Below, one piece after another: positions 34,020 through 45,560 of a DNA stretch of 64,000 bases. The DNA is from Stomoxys calcitrans (lineage: Eukaryota; Arthropoda; Insecta; Diptera; Muscidae): NCBI RefSeq assembly GCF_963082655.1, contig NC_081555.1, positions 26,408,776-26,472,775 on the forward strand, given 5' to 3'. The notes under the pieces are model-generated. The model did no database searches and was not told where the DNA came from. It saw nothing but the letters and a program-made list of their open reading frames with translations. The stretch's first letter is position 1, and the number at the start of each line of letters is the position of its first letter. The position numbers were made by a program, and so were the translations under genes.

Positions 34020-34200
34020 GCCAACGGAATGCACTGCATATATAGGGGACATCCCCTGCGTGTTGGTTACGTGAAAAAGAAGTGTTATTAGGCCTTTGGT
34101 ATTGAAGAATTTTGCCAGGGCTTGGCCCCGCTTATTAATTTTGATACTACCCCACGAAATGTTATGAGAGTTCGTATCGCATCCTATTGTTATACCAACC
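34020..34200 (-). pseudogene. LINE endonuclease scrap
   Basis: The minus frame of 63 codons includes IGCDTNSHNISWGS and NKRGQALAKFF, the APE-type endonuclease block around (G)CDxNAHHxxWGS of RNase H-type LINEs. The usual Ala-His after Asn is Ser-His. Only about 60 residues remain. Confidence 0.65.
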
Positions 34201-34965
34201 TCCATAGGATGGGGTATACTAATCTAAGCATTTCCTTCGTAATACCTCGAAATATTAATCTGGAACCCCAAAGCATATATATTCGTCTCGACATTCTGAT
34301 TTGATCGTCTCGACATTCTGATTCGATCTAGCCATGTCTGTCGAAATCACGATAGCTGTCGAACGCGTAAAACTAGCCGCTTTAAATTTTCCACAGATCC
34401 TTAATATAGACGTAGGTCGTTGGGCATTGAAAATGGGTCATATGGGTTCAGATTTAGATATAGCTCCCATATAAACCGATCTCCCGAGTTGAATTCTTGT
34501 GCCCCTGAAAGCCTCAATTTTTATCCGATTTAGCTGAAATTTTGCATGCAGTGTTCTGTTATGACTTCCAACAACTGTGTGAAGTAAGGTCCAAATCGGT
34601 CTATAACCTGATATAGCTCCCATATAAACCGATATCAAGATTTGACTTCTTGATCTCCTGGAAGCTGCAATTTTTATCCGATTTAGCTGAAATTTTGCGC
34701 ATGGTGTTCTTTTATGACTTCTAACAACTGTGCCAAGTACGGTCCGAATCGGTCTATAACCTGTCTTTTCTGACTTTTTGAGCCCCTGGAAGACGCAATT
34801 TTTGTCTGATTGAGCTGAAGTTTTGCATGTGGTGTTATGTAATGACCTCCTACAACTTTTCCACGTACGGTATAAATCGGTCCATAACCTGATATAGCTC
34901 CCATATAAACCAATCTCCCGATTTGACTTCTTCAGCCCCCAATTTCCTGTCTGTTTTGCTTTCTT
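34195..34965 (-). mobile_element. 153-bp-type family B element, partial
   Basis: The left end has CTCCATAGGATGGGGTATACTAAT, then ATACCTCGAAATATTAATC and a small internal duplication of CGTCTCGACATTCTGAT at about 34287 and 34311. After the GCTAGCCGC region come four monomers in reverse orientation with GATATAGCTCCCATATAAACC. The hairpin end is missing at the right. Confidence 0.75.
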
Positions 34966-36527
34966 CACCAACCGTTGCACCTCTGATATTGGTGGCGGTA
35001 TAGGAGAGTCGAAAGACAGATATAGTGGTGCCAGGTATGCAGATTATTTGACAGATTTTCTTTATTGAACTCTCAGATAAACTTCGTATTTCAAGGCTTC
35101 GTTGAGTTTTGTGAATACGGCCATAAGAATTTGTTTTTATAATTTCCTACTCTGAGATAAAATTTTTAAAAATTTTCAAAAAATGTTCTCTGTTACGAAA
35201 TTTCAAAGAGATTTTGTCAGAGTAAATTTTTTTTAAAATTTCCATAAATTTCTTCCATATCCATAAATTTTGAAGTTTTATGTTTTTCATAGCTAAACTG
35301 ACAGGTAAATGCTTGAAATAAATACCAGTTTCAATATAAGTTTTAAGCCACATCCCTGATGACAGGGCCAAAAGCACCAAACACCGCAATAGTTTTAGCC
35401 AAAAGCCACAAAGAAAACTAAACTCTCTCACACACACACACACACACACAAGAACAAAAGGTGTTGAAAACAAATTAAAGTTTATTCGTCTGTGTTTCAA
35501 GAAACTAAAAAAAAGTTGTTCACACTTTTAAGGTAGTTGGCCTTAAGGAGTAGTTCCTTAAGACTTTCTTTTAGAGTAGGTGCTGCTGTTTAAACAACAC
35601 AACGTACAGCAGCAGCAGTTCAAGAAAGCAAACATTAATTTCAAACTTAATTTACTTTAAAGGTGTTTTCGGCGTAAGGGCACATGACTTTGGTGCAATA
35701 GCAAAAGCAAACAAGAATGTGGCAGAGAAATAAATGGCGTTAAAAGTTAAGACCATATATAAGCCACAAAAACCAAACTACTTAATAGAGAGAGAGAGCA
35801 AAAGAAACCCAAAAAGAAAATGAACAAACAAAAGTAAGAAACACAAACACCCAGACAAAAACTGGACAGTAGAGCAATGGACACAAACACACCTAGGGAA
35901 AGAGAGACCAGAGACCTACACACCTACCTATAGAAAGACTAGAGACCAAAGCACCTCCAGCTTAAGGATTTGTAAACCAGGTCCACCAAAACCCCAACTC
36001 ATTTTGATTTTAATCGAATGCCAGAAATGAACTTTTCCACTTGCTGGTGTTTAATTTTTTTCACTTCCTTTGTGTGTTTTTTTTGGTTTTATTTCTGTTC
36101 TTCATTTATTCCAATGTACCAAAGCCAAACTGCTTTTTTGTGTAAATTGAGTTGAGGAATGCAAAAAAGCTATCAAAAGTTAATTGAAATTCACCACAAA
36201 AATTAGATCACAGCCCTAAGGTGGCAAAGGTAAATGTTGCAAAAGCACGAAAATGCCATTAAAGACAAGTGATGGAAAATCGAATGCAAAAATCTGGCAA
36301 ACAGGAGGGGAAATCCAACATCAAAGCAGCAGTTAAATAGAAATATTTTCAATCTATAAGGGAGAAAAATTGAAGCTTAAGAAATAAAATAGATTTTTTC
36401 ATAAGAAAAGTGTTTAGTAAACGAAATGAGTTTTTCACACGAAACGAAAGTATTTTTAGGAATTATTAAAAAATAAAATGTAGAGAAATTTTTATGTGAA
36501 AAATTAAAAATAAATTTAAAAAAATAT
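34966..36527. other. Low-copy intron-like DNA with CA microsatellite
   Basis: No gene recognised. There is a CA run at about 35430-35450. Diverged AAATTTTT/AGAGATTTTG repeats at 35155-35260 distantly recall the 29-bp minisatellite. A short AG run lies near 35787. Confidence 0.6.
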
Positions 36528-36571
36528 TTGTTTTGTTGTTGGTTTAACCAGCTTAGACCAGTGTGTTTTTA

Positions 36572-37891
36572 TACTCTCCACCATAAGATGGGGGGTATAC
36601 TAATTTCGTCATTCTGTTTGTAACTACTCGAAATATTCGTCTGAGACCCCATAAGGTATATAAAGGGTGATTTTTTTGAGGTTAGGATTTTCATGCATTA
36701 GTATTTGACAGATCACGTGGGATTTCAGACATGGTGTCAAAGAGAAAGATGCTCAGTATGCTTTGACATTTCATCATGAATAGACTTACTAACGAGCAAC
36801 GCTTGCAAATCATTGAATTTTATTACCAAAATCGGTCCATAACCTGATATAGCTGCCATATAAACCGATCTTGGGTCTTGACTTCTTGAGCCTCTAGTGT
36901 GCGCAATTCTTATCCGATCAGAATGAAATTTTGCACGACGTGTTTTGTTATTATATCCAACAACTGTGCCAAGTATGGTTCAAATCGGCCCATAACCTGA
37001 TATAGCTGCCATATAAACCGATCTTGGGTCTTGACTTCTTGAGCCTCTAGAGGGCGCAATTCTTATGCGAATGGAATGGAATTTCGCACGACGTGTTTTG
37101 TTATGATACCCAACAACTGTGCCAAGTATGGTTTAAATCGGTCCATAACCTGATATAGCTGCCATATAAACCGATCTTGGGTCTTGACTTCTTGAGCCTC
37201 TAGAGGGCACAATTCTTATCCGATTTTAATGAATTTTTGCACGAAGTATTTCGTTATGATATCCAATAACTGTGCCAAGTATGGTTCAAATCGGTCCATA
37301 ACCTGATATAGCTGTCATATAAACAGATCTGGGGATTTGACTTCTTGAGCTTTTAGAGGCCGCAATTCCTATCCGATTTGGCTGAAATTTTGCATGACGT
37401 ATTTTATTTTTACTTTCAACAACTGTGTCAAATAAGGTTCAAATCGGTTCATAACCTGATATAGCTGCTATATAAACCGATCTGGGATCTTGACTTCTTG
37501 ACCCCTAGAGGTCGCCATTATTATCCGATATGCCTGAACTTTTGTACGACGGATCCTCTCATGACCATCAACAAACGTGTTTATTATGGTCTGAATCGGT
37601 CTATAGCCCGATACAGATCCCATATAAATCGTTATCTCTATTTTACTTCGTGAGCCCCAATGGGACCAATTCTTATACGAATTGGCTGAAATTTTACACA
37701 GGTCTCCAACATATAATTTAATTGTGGTCCGAACCGGACCATATCTTGATATCGTTTAAATAGCAGAGCAACTATTTTCTTATATCCCTTTTTGCCTAAG
37801 AAGAGATGCCGGGAAAAGAACTCGACAAATGCGATCCATGGTGGAGGGTATATAAGATTCGGCCCGGCCGAACTTAGCACGCTTTTACTTG
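36572..37891 (-). mobile_element. 153-bp-type family B element inside the foldback arm
   Basis: It starts TACTCTCCACCATAAG and ends with CCATGGTGGAGGGTATA (37836-37852), the hairpin TTCGGCCCGGCCGAA (37858-37872) and GCACGCTTTTACTTG. About five monomers carry GATATAGCTGCCATATAAACC. Comparing the left foldback arm with the right arm, which lacks the insertion, shows the host read GTGTTTTTATTTCTTGC. TTAT is shared by both junctions (36569-36572 and 37892-37895). Confidence 0.8.
36661..36831 (+). pseudogene. 5' end fragment of a mariner/Tc1-type transposon
   Basis: After AAGGTATA comes TAAAGGGTGATTTTTTTGAG, which looks like a terminal inverted repeat end. An ATG at 36776 opens NRLTNEQRLQIIEFYYQN, the N-terminal helix-turn-helix start of a transposase family common in flies. 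The frame runs into family B monomer sequence after 18 codons. Only about 170 bases of the transposon remain, caught inside the family B element in place of its usual end-proximal sequence. Confidence 0.65.
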
Positions 37892-38528
37892 TTATTTCTT
37901 GCTTCTTTTTCAAAACAAAACAACAAAAAACACTTTAAAGAGCCTCAACATTTGTGGTGTGTTAAATGTATCAAGGGGCGGGCTGCAATGATCGCGATTT
38001 CGGCCTTTGCCAGGGGGCTCATCAGACTGCTATGCCACCAAAAGATTACATGCTTCCACTCACTCACTAATTAGTGAGCAGTGCAATGGTAGAAGCATGC
38101 CCTCTGCATGAAATGTTGGGTCTTTTTATTCAACCTGCACTGCTCCCTTATTAGTGAGTGTTTGGAAGCATGTAATCTTTTGGTGGCATAGCAGTCTGAT
38201 GAGGCCCCTGGGAAAGGCCGAAATCTCTAAATAATTAGCAGTGCAATGGTAGATGCATGCCCTCTGAATGAAATGTTGGGTCTTGTTGTTCAACCTGCAC
38301 TGCTCTCTAATTAGTGAATAGGTGGAAGCTTGTAATCTTTTGGTAGCATAGCAGTCTGATGAGGCCCCTGGCAAAGGCCGAAATCGCGATCATTGCAGCC
38401 CGACCCTTGATACATTTGACACACCACAAATGTTGAGACTCTTTAAAGTGTTTTTGTTGTTTTGTTTTAAAATAGAAGCAAGAAATAAAAACACATTGGT
38501 CTAAGCTGGTTAAACCAACAACAAAATG

Positions 38529-38704
38529 AAATTTTTCAAAGCGAAAAAATTTTTTGTACAAAAAAAAAAATTACAAAAAAGATTCTAGCGAAATGTCTAA
38601 AAAAAAGTTTTTTTTAGAACTAAAATTTTTACAAAAATTGATAAAAAAATAAATCATTTCCAAAAGTTTTTGACACCAATTTTTTTTTAAAAATTTTTAT
38701 TAAA
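38529..38704. other. Very AT-rich spacer
   Basis: Poly-A and poly-T rich stretch between the foldback element and the Helitron; nothing else is seen. Confidence 0.5.
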
Positions 38705-40895
38705 TTAAATTTGTGTTTGTTTGTATGTCGGTTTGTTTGTTTGTTCCCTATAGACTCAAAAACGGCTGAATCGATTACTTTGAAATTTTCACAGATTGTG
38801 TCGGTTGGTCTGGAGGGAAACATAGGCTACAGAATTTTTTGATTTCAGGAGGGGGGCGGACCCACCCCCTTTCCCCAAAAGTACTACCGAAAAATAAAAG
38901 TGGACCGATCGGGACAATATGGGATTCAAATGAAAGGTATTTAAGAGTAGAGTACGAATTTCATAAAAAAAAAGTTAAAAGGTATTGAAGAGTAGTGTAC
39001 GAATTTCACAATAAAAGTTGGGTCCCCGTACATGGGGGGCCGCCCAGCCCCAAAACCCCTAAAAATAGGTTTATTTGACGATGATGACAATTTGGGTCTT
39101 TAATGGGAAGGAAACATATGCTATATAATTTTTTGATATTGGGAGGGGGGCGGACCCTCCCCCTTATAGCAAAAGTACTACCTAAAAATAAAAGTCGACC
39201 GATCGGGACAATATGGGATTCAAATGAAAGGTATTCAAGTAGAGTACGAATTTCATAAAAAAAAGTTGCGTCCCCGTACCTGGGGGGCCGCCCCAGCCCC
39301 AAAACCCCTTAAAATAGGTTTATTTGACGATCTTGACAATATGGACTTAAATGAAAGGTATTCGGGAGTAGATTGCGAATATGGTCAGGAAGCAGGAAAA
39401 GGCCTTATAATTTATTGATAATGGGAGGAGGCGGACCCGCCGCCGTTACCCCAAAAGCACCACCCAAAATCAAAAGTGGGTCGATAAGGACAATATGGGT
39501 ATCAAAAGGAAAGTATGCGGGAGTAGATAACGAATCAGGCATACAAATTCATGTCGAAGTATAGAAAGTCACCCCACCCCCACAAAAACGCCTAAAAGGG
39601 GCACATTAGCCAGTCAAGGACATATGGGACTCGGTTTGTTTGTTCCGTATAGACTAAAAAACGGCAGAACCGATTTTCTCATATTGTGTAAGTTGGTCTG
39701 GAAGGAAACATAGTCTTTATTTGTCGGTATCGAAAAGGGGACGGACTCTCCCCTTTTGCCAAAAATACAATCCAAAATCAAAAGTGGACCGCTGGGGACA
39801 ATATAGATATCAAATGAAAGGTATTGGAGAGTAAAATACGAATATGGTATTTAAATTTTAGTCTAAGTACCCTACCACACTAGAATTTTCGCATATTTTG
39901 TAGGTTGGGCTGGACGGAAACATAGGCTATATAATTTTTCGGTATGGGAATGGGGACTGATCCTCCCCCTTATGCCAAAAACACAACCCAAAATTAAAAG
40001 TGGACCGATCGGGACAATATAGGCATCAAATGAAAGGTATTGGAGAGTAGAATACTAATATGGGATGAAAATTTTAGTCTAAGTACCCATCTGGCCACTC
40101 CAACCCCACAACTCCCCCAATCTGACATATTGGACATTCATTTCAATATGGAGCTCAAAGAAAGGTATTCGGGAGTAGATTTCAAATCTGACATAAAAAT
40201 CAGATCGAAGTGTAGGGGGTCACGCCACCCCTCAAAAACGCCATTAGACCCATTATGACTATATGATACTTGGCTGAACCGGTTTTCTTAAAATTTTCAT
40301 AGATTGTGTACGTTTGTCTGGAAAGAAACATAGGCTATATAATTTTAAGAAATCGGGTGGAGGTGGACCCTCCCCCTTACCCTAAAAACGCCACCCATAT
40401 CCGAAAGTGGTCCGATGGGAAAAATAAGGGTATCAAATGCAAGGTATTGCAGACCAGAATACGAATATGGTATTAAAATTTGGGTCCAAGTACCTAGCGG
40501 GCCCCCCCTCCCAACCCCAAAACTCCTCTAAACAGATGTATTCGAAGTTCATGGCAATATGGGACTCAAATGAAAAGTATTAGGCAGTAGATTAAAAATA
40601 TGGCATAAAACATTAGGTCCAAGTAAGGTGAGGTCGCTCACCCCCTAATGGGCATATTAGCCGGCCATGGCTATATGGGACTCAAATTATAGTTATTAGG
40701 GAGTAGATTACGAATATGACATTAAAATTTGCGTTCAAGTCGAGGTGGCCCTTTTCCTCCTAAAGATACGTCAAATGGGTTATTTGACCCATTATGACAA
40801 TATGGGACTCAAATGAGAGGTATTTGAGAGTAGAAAACGAATTTGATATCCAATTTTGCAGCCAAGTGTTTTGGGGTACGCCCTAAAGCACCTGT

Positions 40896-41490
40896 TGGGA
40901 ATAAGGAACGAATTTGATGTCTATTTTCTGTGCAAAGGTGGCCGCCCCAACCCCTAAACACCCTTCAAACGGTTCATATTTACCGGCCATGGCAATATGG
41001 GGCTCAAATTAAAGGGATTTGGAAGTGCAGCACGAATTTGATATCCATATTTTAGTCGAAATGTCTAAGGTGCCATCTCTCCCCTAAAAAGCACTTCTCA
41101 TTCCCTAATTTTTAAAAACGCCAGGAACCGAGCAGGGCCGAACTTCTCACACCTCAATGAGTGCTTTCCGATTCAAGTTTAAATTCAATGATAAGGGAAT
41201 TAGGAACGAATTTGTTAGCTATTTTCAGTGCCGGTGGCCGCCCCAGTCCCAAAACACCCTCCAAACGGTTCATATTTACCGGCCATGACAATATGGGGCT
41301 CAAATTAAAGGGATTTGGAAATGCAGCACGAATTTTATATCCATATTTCAGTCGAAATGTCTAAGGTGCCAGCTCTCCCCTAAAAAGCACTTCTCATACC
41401 CTAATTTTTAAAAACGCCAGGAACCGAGCACGGCCAAACTTCTCACACGTCAATGAGTGCTTTCCGATTCAAGTTTAAACTCAATGATAA
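40896..41490 (+). repeat. 296-bp tandem duplication that includes a SINE piece
   Basis: Two copies, offset 296 (TTACCGGCCAT at 40980 and 41276). Each ends with the SINE-derived CACTCATTGA-type phrase in reverse (TCAATGAGTGCTTTCCGATT), so a SINE tail was present before duplication. Copies remain about 93 percent alike by eye. Confidence 0.8.
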
Positions 41491-41665
41491 GGGATTTTTT
41501 TTTATAGCCGAGCCCGAACGGCATCCCGCACCTCTTTGGGAAAATTTTTTTAAATGACCATGCATTGTACCTCGCAAATGTCGCCAACATAAAGAGGGGA
41601 TAAGCACCGCTTTGTCCGATGTTCTCTACAGGATTCAAACACGTCCAGCGTCTTAGGCTACAATG
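41437..41665 (-). mobile_element. SINE fragment, reverse
   Basis: Blocks ACACGTCAATGAGTGC, TTTATAGCCGAGCCCGAACGG, TACCTCGCAAATGTCGCC and a diverged box B region ACAGGATTCAAACACG. The tRNA head stops after GCGTCTTAGGCT. A shorter piece of the same SINE ends the first copy of the duplication at 41145-41190. Confidence 0.8.
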
Positions 41666-41771
41666 GCACGAATTCGATATCCGCATTCAGGGCGAAGTGT
41701 CCCCACCCTAAAAAGATATTAGAGAGTTAAAGAAGGCGCCACGGAGCGGGCCCGGTTCCCGGTTCGGCTAG

Positions 41772-43139
41772 TTTAATATAAAAAAAAATGTATGGAAATA
41801 AAATTTTTAGAATATTTTATGGAAGTAAAATTTTGAAAAATTTTTTTATGGAAATAAAATTTTGACAAAAATTTTATAAAAAAAAATTATAGAAAAATTT
41901 TCATTATTAAATTTTTTTTATAAAATTTTGTTAACACTTTCCTATAGATTTTCTTTAAAAACATTTTCTCTTTAATTTGTTTATTTAATTTCTCTCATTA
42001 AAAGCTCCCTTCAGTTCTTTACCTTCTTGTTAACAGTAGACCCTTGCTTATTTTCATCCTTTATTGTTTATCTGTCCTTCCTTGCCTTTCATATTTGCTA
42101 ACCACTTGCCAGCTGCATTTGTAGTCATTAACTGGTTTAAGAGTAGTGATGCTGCTACTGGCAGCTATTAATGGCCGGGAATCAATGACTTGGCACAACA
42201 AGTCTATGGCATATCTCATTGCAATTTTCCCCAAGCTCTTAGTCTGGGGATTTTATACGGAAAATCTCTGATTTTTTTTTTGTGCTCTTTTTGTCTATTT
42301 TTTGCCATTTCCACGGCTGCTTAACACTTTTAGTCGTAGTACGATGTAATTATGCTGAAACAATTAAATGGCCACTAATGTGAGCCGTTTTGTCCATTGT
42401 CCTTTATTCGATGGCGCAATGATAATGCATTTTTCTTAATCCCTGTTTTTTTGTTGTTGTTGTTGTCTATACGCCAAGTCTCGTGCAATTGTAATGGTTG
42501 TGGGAGTCTTGTTTGCAAGGATTTAAACTTGGACATTGCAACTACGTGCATTCCCCTACTAAAGGCAGTAGATTTTCCTATATAAAAAAAGTATAATAAA
42601 AATTTTTATTTTTTTCTGTATGTTTTAACGGTGGTGTCACAGCTGCTATTGTTGTCCTCTAACAGCCCCTATACGTTATTTGTGTTATGTGTTTTAATTA
42701 CACTATTACAAATGATTACCTCCAACAAGAACGACAACGACATGATTATCATCATACTCAACACCATCATTGCCGCCACTGTCAGGGCCATCAATGCATC
42801 TGTTTGTTGTATTAGGTTTTGTTATCCCTTTCATTATTATTTTTTGCTTTCGTGAAAGGAGAATTGTAATTTGTTGCTTGCTTATACATCCAAATGCATT
42901 TATAATGTGATTTCTGCCATGAATTCTAATTACTTTCTTATGTAAATATGAAGAATTATGTCACCATTGTTATGGGAAGAGACATACTATAAAAAATAAG
43001 AGGAATTTATATAAAACACATTAGAGCATTAAGAAGACTCTTCCTAATTCTAATGGTTTTTTTTTATAAGTTTATAAAAAAAGTGCAAAATTGAAGAAAA
43101 ATCTATTCGCGAATTGTTTTAAAAAAAACATTTGGGTAT
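41772..43139. other. Low-copy DNA
   Basis: Degenerate AAAATTTTATGG-type simple sequence at 41773-41945, then AT-rich single-copy DNA with a GTT run near 42450. No gene is recognised; two small plus frames at 42397-42855 show no domain. Confidence 0.55.
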
Positions 43140-43589
43140 TGAAGACCATTCTCATTTGCCATTTTCTTTGAAAAGTTGAATACTTTGTTTTGTTCTTGAA
43201 TTTATAGTAGTCATACGCACTACTGTCCAACTTCCTTCCCAGATTGTTCACACTTTAATAGTAATCATACGCACTAGTGTCCCTCTATGGTTATTAACCC
43301 ACAAACTCCTGACTGACCCTTTATATTGCATTTTTATTGATGTTGAATTTTTTAAATTTTTTTTATGTAAATAAATTTTAATGGAATTTTTGAAAAAAAA
43401 ATCCTAATAAATTTTTTAAAAAGAAAATTTTTAAATTTGTGAAAATATATACAATAAATTCAAAAAAAAAAGTTTAAATATTTGACAAAAAAATTTTATT
43501 TATGAAAATAATTAAAAATTTCTTTGGATTTCCAGCCAATATGCTTTTACAACATAAGCAAAAATATTTTTCATCCCACCCTCATTTTT

Positions 43590-44512
43590 AACCCACCACC
43601 ACAGGATGGGGGTATACTAATCTAGTCTTTCCATTTTCAACACCTCGAAATATTTATCTAAAGTATATATATTCTTGATCGTCGCGTCGTTCTGAATCGA
43701 TCCGTCTGAATCATCCATTCGTCCGACAGTCCTTCTGTCCGTCTGTCGAAATCACCATAGACGTCGAATGCGTCAAGCTAGCCGCTTGAAATTTTACACA
43801 GATACTAAATATCGATGTAGACCATTGGGGATTGTAAATGGGCCATATTGGTTTATATGGCTTATATGGGAGGTCGGTTTATATGGCTCCCATATAAACC
43901 GACCTCCCGATTTGACTTTTTAGTCTCTGGAAGCTGCAATTTTTGACCGATTTGGCTGAAAGTTTGCACGTGGTATTCCGTTATGACTTCCAACAACTGA
44001 GTAAACTACGGTTCTAATCGGTCTACAACCTGATATAGCTCCCATATAAACCGATCTCACAATTTGACTTCTTGAGCCCCTGGTAGCCGCAATTTTTGTC
44101 TGATTGGGCTAAAATTTTGCATGTAGTGTTTCCAACAATCGTGCTAAGTATGGTCCAAATCGGTCTAAAACCTGATATAGCTCCCATATAAACCGATCTG
44201 CTTATTTGACTTCTTGAGTCCTTACAAGCCGCAATTTGTATGCCATTTGCCAGAAATTTCGCATGCGGTGTTCCGTTACAATTTCCTACATCTGTACCAA
44301 GCACTGTCCAGATCAGTATAAAACCTGTTATAGCTGCCATGTAAAGCAGTCTCTCGATTATCCTTGTTCGATTCCTAGAAGCTTTAATTTTTACTGGTTT
44401 GACATAAGTTTGGTATGTAAAATAAATTATTTTGTATACTTTTTTACAGAATCCATGGTGGTGTGTTTCCAAGATTCGGCCCGGCCGAACTTAGCACGCT
44501 TTTATTTTTTAT
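43590..44512 (-). mobile_element. 153-bp-type family B element in the motif array
   Basis: The left end is CCACCACCACAGGATGGGGG and TACTAATCTAG. It passes through the GTCCGTCTGTCGAAATCACC region and about four reverse monomers (GATATAGCTCCCATATAAACC) to the right end, ATCCATGGTGGTGTG and the hairpin TTCGGCCCGGCCGAACTT at about 44476-44493, then GCACGCTTTTA. Flanks on both sides belong to the same array, so it inserted there. Confidence 0.8.
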
Positions 44513-45180
44513 TTGTTAAACTTTTTATGACCATTTAGCGATGAAAAGTGGATTTAATAACTTTGACATCAATTGTTTTGGCTAATAATGTAATTTTCTA
44601 CGAAAAATTACTCGAATATGTAAGCTTCTTATGTTGTTCTTGCATTTATAATAATCATACGCACTATTATCCATCTTCCCTGAATGTTCTTGAATTAATA
44701 ATAATCATACGCACTATTGTCTAACTTTGCAGATTGTTTTCAAGTAGATAGAAATCATACACACTATTGTCCCTCTATGTTTTTAACGTGACATTCGAAT
44801 TCCGCGACCTATTATGATATTTTTTAAAAATTAAAAAAAAATAAATTTTAAAAAATGCATACATAATTTGAAATCAAAATTTTGAATCTTTTGAAAAATT
44901 AAAATAAATTTCTTTTGATTTGCTGCCATATGCTTTTATTACATAACCGAACATATTTATTTTTAATATTTTATGACCATTTACCCAAGAAAAAGGTGAT
45001 TTAATCACTTTGACATAAAATATTTTAGCTTATAATGCCATTTTCATTGAAAAACAATCCAAAATTTAAGCTTCATAAATTGTTCTTTAATTGATAAAAA
45101 ATCATACGCACTATTGTCCAGCATTCCAGTTTGTTCAAAAATTCATAATAATCATACGCACTATTGTCTATCTATGTTTA

Positions 45181-45560
45181 ACCCATTAACGTCTCACCCG
45201 TTTGTCCGATTTTGATGAAATTTTGTAGGTGTAGAGCACGCTTTTGTTTTGAAACAGGGCTCAAAAAGTCCTCTAACTCTCCTTAGCGCAGTAAGAGAGA
45301 AGCAAGCCCTACTTTCCCCTATTCCGTTACAACCTAATGATCAATGCTAAGAACAACAAAAACATCATCACTGCCAAACTCTTTTTGTTGTGCACTTGAG
45401 CATTCTTTGAATGTCACTGCAAGCGCTTTTTCAATGTGGCCTAAGCACAAAAGCACTTGCAGTGCAAGTGAACAACAAAAGAGTTTTGCAAAGTTGACGG
45501 AATAGTGGAAAGTAAGGCATTTATCTCCCGTATTCTAGATTTTCTTCACATCGTAAATTG
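45181..45560. other. Unassigned insert in the motif array, with a foldback
   Basis: It starts after TCTATGTTTAACCC. It contains inverted arms CAAACTCTTTTTGTTGT (from 45374) and ACAACAAAAGAGTTTTG (to 45488), plus an inner CACTGCAAG/CTTGCAGTG pair. No gene is recognised. Confidence 0.45.

Larger units (their letters stand above)
36528..38528. mobile_element. Foldback element with long inverted arms, interrupted
   Basis: Outer arms: TTGGTTTAACCAGCTTAGAC starting near 36539 and its inverse ending near 38519. The arms continue inward: the left arm resumes at 37892-38090 after an insertion and is the inverse of about 38285-38487 with few changes. The core carries two further copies of the arm motif ATGCTTCC/TTTTGGTGGCATAGCAGTC about 160 bases apart (near 38173 and 38333). 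No transposase is seen. It is best called a foldback or long-TIR MITE of unknown superfamily. Target duplication is not evident. Confidence 0.75.
38705..41771 (+). mobile_element. Helitron-like family D element, longest copy
   Basis: The left part has TTTGTTTGTTTGTTCCCTAT, AGACTCAAAAACGGCTGAAT and CAGATTGTGTCGGTTGG. The body repeats GGGACAATATGGGATTCAAA, AATGAAAGGTATT and GGGGGGCGGACCC. The right end reads GAGCGGGCCCGGTTCCCGG then TTCGGCTAG at 41771, followed by T. A GC-rich potential hairpin just before CTAG, with T after it, is the canonical Helitron 3' end. The 5' TC end is not clear, so the left limit may be truncated. No Rep/helicase frame. Confidence 0.75.
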
